This document shows, in pieces, positions 23,907 to 31,711 of a stretch of 32,226 bases of DNA (position 1 is the first letter of the stretch; every line of letters begins with the position of its first letter). The notes beneath the pieces were generated by a model. The model searched no databases and was not told the origin of the DNA. It saw only the letters and a program-made list of their open reading frames with translations. Both the position numbers and the translations under genes were made by a program. The DNA is from Clostridiales bacterium (GTDB taxonomy: Bacteria; Bacillota; Clostridia; Christensenellales; Aristaeellaceae), in assembly GCA_004556395.1 (NCBI GenBank), contig SFHK01000044.1, forward strand, positions 1 to 32,226, in the 5' to 3' direction.

Positions 23907-23935
23907 ATTATACATCAGCCGCCGGAAATAAGCAA
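23907..23935 (-). promoter_or_regulatory. Probable promoter of the RNA methyltransferase operon
   Basis: On the minus strand, TTGCTT (23930-23935) and consensus TATAAT (23907-23912) are separated by 17 bases. The -10 box is about 34 bases from the start codon. Confidence 0.65.
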
Positions 23936-24017
23936 TTGTATTTGTGAGATTTTCGCGCGGAAACGGGAAAATGAACAAATGAAAGCGCTGACGGCATGAG
24001 AAAACGCAATGGAGCGG

Positions 24018-24046
24018 TTGACGAAACGGCGTTTTGCGCGTATAAT
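24018..24046 (+). promoter_or_regulatory. Sigma-A promoter of the small membrane-protein gene
   Basis: TTGACG (24018-24023) and consensus TATAAT (24041-24046) are separated by 17 bases. The leader to the ATG at 24138 is about 85 bases, with no clear riboswitch fold. Confidence 0.83.
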
Positions 24047-24137
24047 TTCGAGCACGGAAAACCACGGAAAAACCATGCCCGTGCGATGATGTTCCGGCGA
24101 ACCATCGGTTCGGAAACTGAAAGGAGTATCTTCATTT

Positions 24138-24500
24138 ATGAACCATGCGAATATGAACCTGCGCCGTTTCCGTCCCTCCGAAAGGGAGGACGACAATACC
24201 CGGCTGCTCGTGGGACTGGGCTATGTGCCGATCCTGTTCTTCCTGCCGCTGATTGTGCGCCCCGACTCCAAGCCCGGCCGCCATACCGCCAATCAGGGTC
24301 TTTCCCTGCTGGCGCTCACGATCCTGCTTTCGATCGTGAAGGCCATCCTGGGCGTCATCCCCATCGTGCGCGTCGTCACGAATATCATTCTCATCGCGGC
24401 AATCGTCCTCGTGTGGGCGTTCGCGATTCTGCAGGCGTATGTCTACTATAAAAACGGCACGCTGTCCGAGCTGCCCTATTCCCTGAGAGTCTTCCATTAA
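24138..24500 (+). CDS. Small membrane protein, Tic20/DUF4870-like
   Basis: The product is 120 aa with about three hydrophobic segments (residues 26-40, 54-75 and 82-105). The stretch GLGYVPILFFLPL, followed by HTANQGL, is the hallmark of the DUF4870/Tic20-like group common in Bacillota. The function of this group in bacteria is unknown. An AAAGGAG ribosome site lies 11 bases before the ATG. It is a single-gene unit with its own promoter and terminator. Confidence 0.88.
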   Translation: MNHANMNLRRFRPSEREDDNTRLLVGLGYVPILFFLPLIVRPDSKPGRHTANQGLSLLALTILLSIVKAILGVIPIVRVVTNIILIAAIVLVWAFAILQAYVYYKNGTLSELPYSLRVFH

Positions 24501-24538
24501 GTCTTCCATACTTCCATATTAATAGGAAGAAACTCCGA

Positions 24539-24580
24539 AAGCCGTTCCCGGCCGCCAGCGGTCGGAGAACGGCTTTTTTA
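24539..24580 (+). terminator. Intrinsic terminator after the small membrane-protein gene
   Basis: Bases 24539-24547 pair with 24567-24575, and the stem continues inward almost unbroken (one bulged A) to a CCAG loop. A run of seven T residues follows from 24574. Confidence 0.93.
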
Positions 24581-24656
24581 TGAGCGGGAGTCGCGGCGTC
24601 AGAACCCGGGAGAGCCCGGAAGAGCCGCCCTCCGTTCCTCCGGCGCGTTCCCTCTC

Positions 24657-24881
24657 TCAGGCTGCGGGCGTCGCCGTAGGCTCAGCCGTCGCGGCGGGCG
24701 CCTCGGTGTTCAGAATCCCATCCGCGGGCGTGGTCGCCGCCGGTTCCGTCGCGGCGGGTACGGTCACCGCCGGTACCGTGGGCGACAGCGCGTCGGTCGG
24801 TTCGTTGGTAGAAGCGCAGCCGACCAGCATAACGGCCAGCGCCAGCACGATCAGCAGGGGCAGAAGCTTTCTGATTTTCAT
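24657..24881 (-). CDS. Small Pro/Thr/Ala-rich lipoprotein
   Basis: The product is 74 aa. A basic start (MKIRK) and hydrophobic core lead to a clean lipobox LVGC with the lipidated Cys around residue 21. The mature part (about 54 residues) is almost entirely Ala, Thr, Pro and Glu, with repeated PAATEP/PAATAEP-like units, so it is probably an unfolded surface tether without enzymatic function. The ATG at 24881 has GGGAGG 9 bases upstream. It is the only protein in this window with a convincing lipobox. It might be a remnant of a larger surface protein, but nothing recognisable follows it. Confidence 0.72.
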   Translation of the reverse strand: MKIRKLLPLLIVLALAVMLVGCASTNEPTDALSPTVPAVTVPAATEPAATTPADGILNTEAPAATAEPTATPAA

Positions 24882-24983
24882 AAAAAGGGGCCTCCCGATT
24901 GAATTCCGGTTTTTCCCGGTATCGGGTATTATATCCGCCCCGCTTCCCATTTATCCCTGTAAATCGAGCACGGCATGAGATGT

Positions 24984-25922
24984 TTACGCTTCCAGCGCTT
25001 CAATGACCCAGTGGATCCTCGCAAGGTCAATGTCCTTCGGAATGGAGCAGTCCGCGCCGATGATCAGTCGCTCGCGGCCGACAGACCAGAGAAGCTTGCG
25101 GGTAAACGCCTGAATATCGGCCTTGGAGCCGGAGGTCAGCAGGGTTCCGGGGCGATTATTGAAGCCGCCCAGCAGAACTCTGTCGCCAAATCGTTTCCGG
25201 CCATCGGCCAGCGAAAGCCCTTCCACGTCCACGTCCCAGTTGATCATGCGAGTCTGATAGCCTTCCCATCGCTCCAGATGATCCGGAATGCCGTCCCAAC
25301 CGCACATATGCAGCAGGTTTTTATCGGAATATTTCTGCGCGCATTCGACTACGGCTCGCTCGGTCGGCGCAATCAGGCGAGCGTAATCCTCATCGCTGAA
25401 ACGACCATGCTCTGCACCCTGCAGGGGGAGCATCATACCCATCGTGCCGGACTCCGTCAGAACAGCCTTCACAATCTCGCAGGTGTCCGCACAGATGATG
25501 TTCAAAAGATGCAGCGCGGCCTCCTCGTGCTCACGAATAAGGGCCATGCTCTTTTCATCGCCCAATGTGTGCTTGAGCGTGGCATAGGGAGAAAACGCAT
25601 TGTAGAGCGTAAACGCCTCTCCATGCAGCGCTTCATTGATCTGAGAAGCCCGCTCTGCCTGTCCCCTTACATAATGGGAAGCAGAACCCAACGGTTTCAT
25701 GCGCAGAATTTCCTCAGGCGTAGCGTTTACGTCCATTGGATAAACGAAAAACTCGTCGCACATCATCTTGAGCAGATCGATGCCGCTGTCATGAAAATAG
25801 GAAAGATGGGCTTTTACAGTTTCCGCCGGTTCGAGGTTCCCGAAGTGCCGCCAGAAGCAGACGGGCGGCCTGTCAGCAGGGCGGCCCTCAAGTGTATTCA
25901 GGATGCGTTCCTTCTTCGTCAT
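24984..25922 (-). CDS. Uroporphyrinogen decarboxylase-family protein (second copy in window)
   Basis: The product is 312 aa, shorter than the copy at 16172-17326 and clearly divergent from it. It starts with MTKKERILNTLEGRPADRPPV, the usual opening of URO-D/MtaA-like proteins, and includes LLHMCGWDGIPDHL, VLLGGFNNRPG and IIGADCSIPKDI. Both the HxC motif and the later Cys are present, so the zinc site used by corrinoid:thiol methyltransferases could be complete. No corrinoid protein gene is adjacent. An AAAGGAA ribosome site lies 8 bases before the ATG at 25922. It is a single gene facing away from the aldo/keto reductase operon. The methyl donor or substrate is unknown. Confidence 0.88.
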   Translation of the reverse strand: MTKKERILNTLEGRPADRPPVCFWRHFGNLEPAETVKAHLSYFHDSGIDLLKMMCDEFFVYPMDVNATPEEILRMKPLGSASHYVRGQAERASQINEALHGEAFTLYNAFSPYATLKHTLGDEKSMALIREHEEAALHLLNIICADTCEIVKAVLTESGTMGMMLPLQGAEHGRFSDEDYARLIAPTERAVVECAQKYSDKNLLHMCGWDGIPDHLERWEGYQTRMINWDVDVEGLSLADGRKRFGDRVLLGGFNNRPGTLLTSGSKADIQAFTRKLLWSVGRERLIIGADCSIPKDIDLARIHWVIEALEA

Positions 25923-26269
25923 ATTTACAATTCCTTTCTATCGTTCTTGCCTTTGTCATACAGTATAGCATAAACCGTGACGACATTATAGCCTGTATGT
26001 GCCGAATTTCGAGCATTTTCGATTATTCTTGAAAAAGCAGACGATCGCGATCGCGTTTAATCCCGCATGACACAGGGAAAAACAGGAAAATTGCTTAACG
26101 CGGACGATAAAACCACTATTTGACCAGAACGGAATATAACAGGAATGACGGTTTTGCTATGTGACGAAAATGATCGTTTTTGCACGATTTCTGCTGCTAT
26201 ATGGGGTTGTTTTGCCTTGCAGGCATATGTAAAATAAAGATACGAAACGACAGAAATGGAGTGGCACAC
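25923..26269. other. Divergent intergenic region between URO-D and aldo/keto reductase genes
   Basis: These 347 bases are AT-richer than the flanks and contain no supported gene. They hold the ribosome site of the URO-D gene, a TATACT/TATAAT-like cluster without a good -35 box near 25965-25995, an ATCGT/ACGAT inverted pair near 26172-26187, and a candidate plus-strand promoter at 26207-26235. Confidence 0.6.
26207..26235 (+). promoter_or_regulatory. Candidate promoter of the gpr-cyuA-glycosidase operon
   Basis: TTGTTT (26207-26212) and TAAAAT (26230-26235) are separated by 17 bases, about 35 bases before the start codon. Both boxes are imperfect, which would suit a gene that needs an activator. 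Confidence 0.5.
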
Positions 26270-27259
26270 ATGACGTACATTCCCGCTGAAAATCGATATG
26301 ACACCATGGTTTACAGACGCTGCGGCAGGAGCGGTATTCTGCTCCCGGCGATTTCGCTGGGCCTGTGGCATAACTTTGGAAACATTACGCCCTTTGGCGT
26401 GCAGCAGAGTCTGCTTCGAACAGCGTTTGACAACGGAATCACGCATTTTGATCTCGCCAACAACTATGGCCCGCCTTACGGCGAGGCGGAGCGCAATTTC
26501 GGCGTTCACATGGATCGCGACTGGCATACGCACCGCGACGAGCTGATCCTGTCCACCAAGGCCGGATATGACATGTGGAAGGGCCCGTACGGCGATCACG
26601 GAAGCCGGAAATATCTGATGGCTTCCATTGATCAGTCCCTCAAGCGGATGCATGTAGATTACGTCGACATCTTCTATCACCACAGGCCGGACCCCGATAC
26701 GCCGATTGAGGAAACGATGGGCGCGCTCGACTCGATCGTTCGAAGCGGCAAGGCGCTTTACGTGGGAATTTCCAACTACAAGCCGCAGGAAGCCGCGCAG
26801 GCAATCGAAACGCTTCGGAAGCTGGGAACGCCCTGTCTCATTGAGCAGCCAAGCTATTCCATGCTGAATCGATGGATTGAAGACGGCCTTACGGATGTTC
26901 TGCGCGAAAAGCAGGTCGGCTGCATCTGCTTCGCGCCGCTCGCGGGCGGAATTTTGACCGGAAAGTACCTGAACGGCATTCCGGCGGATTCCAGAGCCGG
27001 TCACGATCCCCGCTATCTGAAGCCGCAGAGCATCCGGCCAGAGCAGCTGGATAAGGTTGCGCGGCTTGCCGGCATCGCCGAATCTCGCGGTCAGACGCTT
27101 TCGCAGCTGGCGCTGTCCTGGGTTCTCCGGGATCCGGTCGTCACCTCCGCGCTGATCGGTGCCAGCCGTCCGGAGCAGATCACGGAAAACATCCAGGCGG
27201 TTCACAGAACGGAATTCACGCAGGAAGAACTGAATGAAATCGAAGCCATTTTAGGCTGA
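26270..27259 (+). CDS. gpr: Aldo/keto reductase, YghZ/Gpr type (L-glyceraldehyde 3-phosphate reductase family)
   Basis: The product is a 329-aa cytoplasmic NADPH-dependent reductase. The sequence closely follows E. coli YghZ from its N-terminus onward: ENRYDTMVYRRCGRSG, LSTKAGYDMWKGPYG and RKYLMASIDQSLKRM have near-identical counterparts. The catalytic tetrad is visible as Asp61 and Tyr66 (FDLANNYG), Lys97 (STKAGYD) and His138 (YHHRPD). The cofactor motif is SALIGASRPEQITEN. E. coli YghZ reduces L-glyceraldehyde 3-phosphate and other aldehydes. The ATG at 26270 starts the region matching YghZ; an upstream open stretch has no support. The stop codon overlaps or nearly touches the next gene, so they form one operon. 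Confidence 0.93.
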   Translation: MTYIPAENRYDTMVYRRCGRSGILLPAISLGLWHNFGNITPFGVQQSLLRTAFDNGITHFDLANNYGPPYGEAERNFGVHMDRDWHTHRDELILSTKAGYDMWKGPYGDHGSRKYLMASIDQSLKRMHVDYVDIFYHHRPDPDTPIEETMGALDSIVRSGKALYVGISNYKPQEAAQAIETLRKLGTPCLIEQPSYSMLNRWIEDGLTDVLREKQVGCICFAPLAGGILTGKYLNGIPADSRAGHDPRYLKPQSIRPEQLDKVARLAGIAESRGQTLSQLALSWVLRDPVVTSALIGASRPEQITENIQAVHRTEFTQEELNEIEAILG

Positions 27260-27270
27260 TGAGGAACTCT

Positions 27271-28536
27271 ATGGACACCCACATGATGGAAACATACCTC
27301 GCCATACTCCGAGAAGAGCTGGTTCCGGCGATGGGCTGCACAGAGCCGATTGCTCTGAGCTATGCTGCCGCGCAGCTTCGAAAGACACTGGGCATGGAAC
27401 CAGAGCAACTGAAAGCACTATGCAGCGGAAATATCATCAAGAACGTCCGCTGTGTGCAGATTCCCAATTCCGGCGGCATGAAGGGAATTGAAGCAGCGGT
27501 CGCACTGGGCGTCTTTGGTGGGAACGCGGATGGCATAATGGAGGTTCTTGAATCTGTTACCGAGGAGCAGCGTCAAAAAGCACGAGCCTTTGTTTCCGAA
27601 GGTCGATGCGAGGTTACGCTGCTGGAGTCGGACGCACCCCTGCATTTCATCCTTGAGGGGCAGGCGGGCTCGCACAGTGCGCTGATTGAGGTCTGCCACG
27701 AACACACGAACGTGATTCGCATGGAAAAGGACGGCACGGTCATTTCCCGCTCAAGTGCAGCCGTGCAGCACAGCTTGCCGGCAGACCGGTCGATTCTAAA
27801 CCTTGATAGCATCTACGCATTCGCGAATGAAGCGCCATCGGAAGCGCTGAACGTGCTTTTCGAGCCGGTCATTCGCATGAATATCGACATTGCCTGCGAG
27901 GGACTGTCAGGCGACTACGGCCTAAGTATCGGGAAGGTTCTAATGGAAGTTCACGCAGATCACATCGAAACGCGCATGAAGGCCTACACCGCCGCGGCGT
28001 CGGAGGCGCGCATGGACGGCTGCGACATGCCGGTCATCATCAATTCCGGTTCCGGCAATCAGGGCATTGCCTCTACCGTGCCGGTAATTGTGTATTGTCG
28101 GGAAAAGCTGATCGGCCGGGAGAAAATGGTGCGAGCGCTGGCGTTTTCCAGCCTGCTTACCATCTACCAGAAGGAATTTATCGGCAGACTCTCGGCATTC
28201 TGCGGCGCGGTTTCGGCCTGCTGCGCGTCGGGCGCGGCGATTACCTATCTGGCGGGCGGCACGATGGAGCAGATTCGAGCAACCATTGACAACACGCTTG
28301 CCAATATCCCCGGCATCATATGCGACGGAGCCAAGATTTCCTGCGCGGCAAAAATTGCCACGTGTCTGGACGCCGCGATGATGGCGCACCATCTGGCCAT
28401 GCGCGGAAAAGCCTATCAGGCCTACACGGGCATCCTGCGGCAGAATACAGGCAAGACCATATCCTGCGTAGGCCACATCGGCAGAGTAGGCATGAAGGAA
28501 ACCGACCGCGACATTCTGAACATTATGCTGACATAG
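27271..28536 (+). CDS. cyuA: L-cysteine desulfidase-like protein (CyuA/YhaM, UPF0597 family)
   Basis: The product is 421 aa. The family uses an iron-sulphur cluster to break L-cysteine into pyruvate, ammonia and sulfide; related proteins are annotated as serine dehydratase alpha-like. Motifs are VPAMGCTEPIALSYAAA (Cys23 as a likely cluster or catalytic ligand), IKNVRCVQIPNSGG, NSGSGNQGIASTVPV, and CDGAKISCAAK near residue 340 with two more conserved Cys. I prefer the ATG at 27271, preceded by GAGGAACTCT. An upstream ATG at 27259 overlaps the reductase stop codon (TGATG) and would add four residues. It lies between an aldo/keto reductase and a glycosidase, an unexpected neighbourhood for cysteine catabolism. 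Confidence 0.9.
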   Translation: MDTHMMETYLAILREELVPAMGCTEPIALSYAAAQLRKTLGMEPEQLKALCSGNIIKNVRCVQIPNSGGMKGIEAAVALGVFGGNADGIMEVLESVTEEQRQKARAFVSEGRCEVTLLESDAPLHFILEGQAGSHSALIEVCHEHTNVIRMEKDGTVISRSSAAVQHSLPADRSILNLDSIYAFANEAPSEALNVLFEPVIRMNIDIACEGLSGDYGLSIGKVLMEVHADHIETRMKAYTAAASEARMDGCDMPVIINSGSGNQGIASTVPVIVYCREKLIGREKMVRALAFSSLLTIYQKEFIGRLSAFCGAVSACCASGAAITYLAGGTMEQIRATIDNTLANIPGIICDGAKISCAAKIATCLDAAMMAHHLAMRGKAYQAYTGILRQNTGKTISCVGHIGRVGMKETDRDILNIMLT

Positions 28537-28550
28537 AGGGAGAAGAGCCA

Positions 28551-29867
28551 ATGCGAACGATATTCACGGACAGGGATGGAAAGCCGATCTACGTGCTGGG
28601 GCTTCAGGCGCACAATTCGAGCAACGGGTGCTGGGAAATGATCGACAGTGCCATTGATGCGGTAAAGCAATACCACGGAAATACCCTGGAGGTTCCGGTA
28701 TACTGGTATCAGCTGGAACCAGAGGAAGGCGTTTATGATCTCTCTCAGGTAGAAGAATTGATTCTCCGCGTGCGCGCATCTGGATTGAAGCTGATAATTC
28801 TCTGGTTCGGCTCCAGCAAGAATTCCGATATGACGTATGTTCCGGAATGGGTAAAAGCCGATCCGGATCGATTCTGGATGGCTGTAGCGCCGGATGGAGA
28901 GGTCACGCCTCAGATTTCGCCTTTCTGCACAGCCTGCTATGAGGCGGATAAGGCCGCCTTTGTCGAAATGATGAAGGCAATTCGCAGAATCGACGAACAG
29001 GAGCGCACGGTAATCGCCGTGCAGGTGGAAAACGAAATCGGCCTGTATCCACTCGATCGCTGCTATTCGGAGACAGCAAATCGGGTGTTTGCCGATGGTG
29101 TGCCGGATGCGCTGATGAATCTGGTGATTCCGGACAGCGGTGCAAAGGACGCGGGACGCGACTGGTACGATCATTTTGGAAGGCACGCGCAGATTTACGA
29201 TCTGCCCATGTATATGAACGCCGTGGTTGGCGAGCTGCGTCAGGAGCTCGCCGGACAGAGTTACTCTTCCGGTAGCCCGGTCGGCCGCGTAATCGACGTA
29301 TACAAAATTGGCGCTCCGAGCATTTCGATCTGCGCCCCGGACATTTATATTCCCAATAAGGCCGGATATCTGCGCGTATGCGCGTCGCACACGCGGGCGG
29401 ACAATCCGCTCTTCATCCCGGAGACCGGCACGGCGGACGATTCCTTCGCAGTCAATATTCTTCACGCGGCCGGCGACTTCGGCGCAATTGGCATTTGTGG
29501 ATTTGGCGCGGAGCACACGTTGAAAACGGACGGAACGCTGACAGACGCTTCGCAGCCCGTTGCGGATTCCATGCAGATACTCTCCCTGATGACGCCCGCG
29601 CTGCTGCGCTACGGTGGAACGGAAAAAATCTTCGCCGTATCGCAGGAAGAATATCAGGATCTGACACATGTGCTGCGCAAAAACTGGCACATCACCTTTT
29701 ACTATACGTCGCGCGGCAAAAAGGGCTCTCCACTCGGACGAAACATGCGCGTAGCTCGCAGGCTTTCATCGCAGGCGTCGGCTTCACGGCACGCTTTCTC
29801 CGGCGGGCGGATCCCCATGATCCGCATCCGTACACGACCTACGTCAGCCGGGCTTCCACGGAACTAG
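28551..29867 (+). CDS. GH35/GH42-like beta-galactosidase (DUF5597-type), C-terminus shifted out of frame
   Basis: The product in the zero frame is 438 aa. Residues 1-370 form a TIM barrel with family landmarks: NTLEVPVYWYQLEPEEGVYD, LIILWFGSSKNSDM, the acid/base Glu162 in QVENEIG and the likely nucleophile Glu291 in FIPETGT. There is no signal peptide. After about residue 395 the zero frame becomes Arg/Ser-rich and unlike a protein domain. The -1 frame instead continues with a plausible beta domain to 30028 (see next entry), so the gene as sequenced carries a frameshift. A GAGGGAG-type ribosome site lies just before the ATG at 28551, 14 bases after the desulfidase stop. It probably acts on imported galactose- or arabinose-containing oligosaccharides. 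If translated through the shift, the product would be about 492 aa. Confidence 0.85.
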   Translation: MRTIFTDRDGKPIYVLGLQAHNSSNGCWEMIDSAIDAVKQYHGNTLEVPVYWYQLEPEEGVYDLSQVEELILRVRASGLKLIILWFGSSKNSDMTYVPEWVKADPDRFWMAVAPDGEVTPQISPFCTACYEADKAAFVEMMKAIRRIDEQERTVIAVQVENEIGLYPLDRCYSETANRVFADGVPDALMNLVIPDSGAKDAGRDWYDHFGRHAQIYDLPMYMNAVVGELRQELAGQSYSSGSPVGRVIDVYKIGAPSISICAPDIYIPNKAGYLRVCASHTRADNPLFIPETGTADDSFAVNILHAAGDFGAIGICGFGAEHTLKTDGTLTDASQPVADSMQILSLMTPALLRYGGTEKIFAVSQEEYQDLTHVLRKNWHITFYYTSRGKKGSPLGRNMRVARRLSSQASASRHAFSGGRIPMIRIRTRPTSAGLPRN

Positions 29868-30028
29868 CGGCGCTGACGATTGAAGAAGGACATTTTGACG
29901 AAAATCTTAACTGGGTCTGTGAATTCCAGCGCAGAGGCGACGAAATCGACTGCGGCGCGTTCGTCTATCCCGGTATCATCCTGCGCGTCAAGCTGAATCC
30001 AAAACCCCTGAACGGATACAGGCATTAG
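29723..30028 (+). pseudogene. Out-of-frame C-terminal segment of the GH35/42-like gene
   Basis: The -1 frame from about 29723 to the TAG at 30026-30028 reads KHARSSQAFIAGVGFTARF, then LTIEEGHFDENLNWVCEF and GAFVYPGIILRVKL. This looks like the C-terminal beta-sandwich (DUF5597-like) missing from the zero frame. It has no ribosome site or start of its own. The earliest candidate shift point is CAAAAAG at 29717-29723, read as AAA AAG in the zero frame. The shift may lie anywhere from there to about 29760. A one-base deletion, a sequencing error or a programmed -1 shift would all give this picture. Confidence 0.75.
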
Positions 30029-30083
30029 GAACCCCCTCCCCAAATGGGGTAAAATACTGTACAATAGAAAGGAAGGAAACCAA

Positions 30084-31649
30084 ATGAAGCGCGTTCTCTG
30101 CCTCGTTCTAATGGCGACGATGCTTTTCTCCATGGCGTTCTGCCATGCGGAGACTTCCGTCTACCCGCTGGAGCCCGTCACGCTCACGGTCAACATGGAT
30201 GAGACCGCACGCGAGAGCATTCCGGACTGGGCGCTTGACTACTACATCTGGGACATCATCGAAAAGCAGACCGGCGTGAAGCTGGAATGCTGGGGCGCGG
30301 ACGGCCGCGCGGGCGGCAACACCGAGGATATCAATGTGATGATCGCCGGCGGCAACTATCCGGATATCTTCATTAACAACTGGCTGAGCTATCCGGGCGG
30401 CCCGTCGAAGGCGATTGAATCCAAAATCATCATTCCGCTCAACGACGTAGTTGAACAGTACTGCCCCAACCTGACCAAGGCGCTGGCGGATAACGAGCGC
30501 TGGGCCAAGGACGTCGTTACGGACGACGGAACCATGTATGTGTTCCCGCTCCTGCGCGCCGCCAGAGATCAGACGTTCTACGGCTTTGGCTATCGGCAGG
30601 ATAAGCTGGACGAACTTGGCCTCCAGGTTCCCACTACGCCCGAAGAGCTTGAAGAGGTTCTGACAGTCTTCAAGGAGAACGGCATGGAATGCGGGCTCAC
30701 CTTCGAGTATCGCTTCCTGTTCACCGGCGACCAAGGCTATGGAACGATTCTGCAGTCCGGCTTCGGTCTCAAGTCCGGCTGGTATCTGGATAACGGCGTG
30801 GTTCATTTCGGCGAGTATGAGGAAAACTACTATGACTTCCTCGTATGGCTCAACCGCCTGTTCGAAAACGGCCTGATCGACCCCGATATGCCCTCGATCA
30901 ACAAGGCGACCTCTCTCGCCAAGTTCTCCAACGGCGAAGCGTGGGCCTGCATCGCGCAGTCCTCCGCGACGATCGCGGGTCTTCAGTATACGAACGCCGA
31001 TAAGGGCTGGGTTGGCGTCGCCGGGCGCTCTCTGGCGGAAGAAGAGGGCGCGGAGCCGCAGTTCGGCCATATGCAGAACAGCTATGCGGGCAACGCCTCC
31101 GCGGCCATCTCCACGAAATGCTCGAACGTCGAAGCGGCGGCTCGCTTCCTTGACTGGTTCTATGGCGAGGAAAACCTTGCGACCTTCCAGCATGGCGTTG
31201 AGGGCTTCTGCTACGCGATTGTCGACGGCGAATACACCCGCGACCTTCAGTATCTGATTCCGCTTCAGGGCGAGGGCGCCGATAACGTCGCGACCCGCAT
31301 GGTGTACGGCATCCTCGGCACGAACTGGCCGATGAAGATGCTTGACGGCATGAGCCACAACTATTATCAGTACCCGGCGGAAACCGAGAAGGTGCTGGAA
31401 GTCTGGCGCGATAACAACATGAGCGAGCACATCATGCCTCCGGTCACGATGACGGTGGACGAGGCGAACGAGTACGCATCGCTGTTCAATGATATTGACA
31501 GCTACATGAAAGAGCAGATTTCCCTGTTCATTCAGGGCAAGCGTTCACTGGACGAGTATCCGGAATACCGCGCCACGCTGGAATCCATGGGCATTGAGCG
31601 GATGATTGAGCTGGAACAGGCAGCATACGACCGTTATATGGCGAGATAA
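30084..31649 (+). CDS. Extracellular solute-binding protein of the third sugar ABC importer
   Basis: The product is 521 aa, LipO-like. The signal peptide spans residues 1-22, ending CHA|ET. The Cys at residue 20 has Phe before it, so it is not a lipobox. Landmarks are IAGGNYPDIFINNW near residue 90, LQVPTTPEELEEVLTVFKENG near residue 180 and the long C-terminal helix DEYPEYRATLESMGIERMIELEQ, which matches the ends of the other two binding proteins in the window (similar GIERMIEL/GLERFLEL motifs). AAGGAAGG precedes the ATG. Only a weak promoter (TACAAT, 30060-30065, no -35) is visible, so it may be partly read through from the glycosidase operon. The permease gene follows 62 bases later. Confidence 0.94.
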   Translation: MKRVLCLVLMATMLFSMAFCHAETSVYPLEPVTLTVNMDETARESIPDWALDYYIWDIIEKQTGVKLECWGADGRAGGNTEDINVMIAGGNYPDIFINNWLSYPGGPSKAIESKIIIPLNDVVEQYCPNLTKALADNERWAKDVVTDDGTMYVFPLLRAARDQTFYGFGYRQDKLDELGLQVPTTPEELEEVLTVFKENGMECGLTFEYRFLFTGDQGYGTILQSGFGLKSGWYLDNGVVHFGEYEENYYDFLVWLNRLFENGLIDPDMPSINKATSLAKFSNGEAWACIAQSSATIAGLQYTNADKGWVGVAGRSLAEEEGAEPQFGHMQNSYAGNASAAISTKCSNVEAAARFLDWFYGEENLATFQHGVEGFCYAIVDGEYTRDLQYLIPLQGEGADNVATRMVYGILGTNWPMKMLDGMSHNYYQYPAETEKVLEVWRDNNMSEHIMPPVTMTVDEANEYASLFNDIDSYMKEQISLFIQGKRSLDEYPEYRATLESMGIERMIELEQAAYDRYMAR

Positions 31650-31711
31650 CCGGTGCATGGCTCCTTGCATGCGGGCTCAACTGCATGCGAACCATTTGGG
31701 GAGGGAAATGT

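Noticed and set aside
22253..23947. Plus-strand open frame (564 codons) opposite the oxidoreductase and RNA methyltransferase
   Set aside because: It spans two real genes and their intergenic gap on the opposite strand, the mark of a shadow frame.
24491..24517. Three CTTCCAT copies around the stop codon of the small membrane protein
   Set aside because: Short and probably replication slippage; no symmetry or spacing that suggests a binding array.
26042..26053. 12-nt palindrome CGATCGCGATCG
   Set aside because: About eight perfect 12-nt palindromes are expected by chance in 32 kb, and nothing around it suggests a regulator site.
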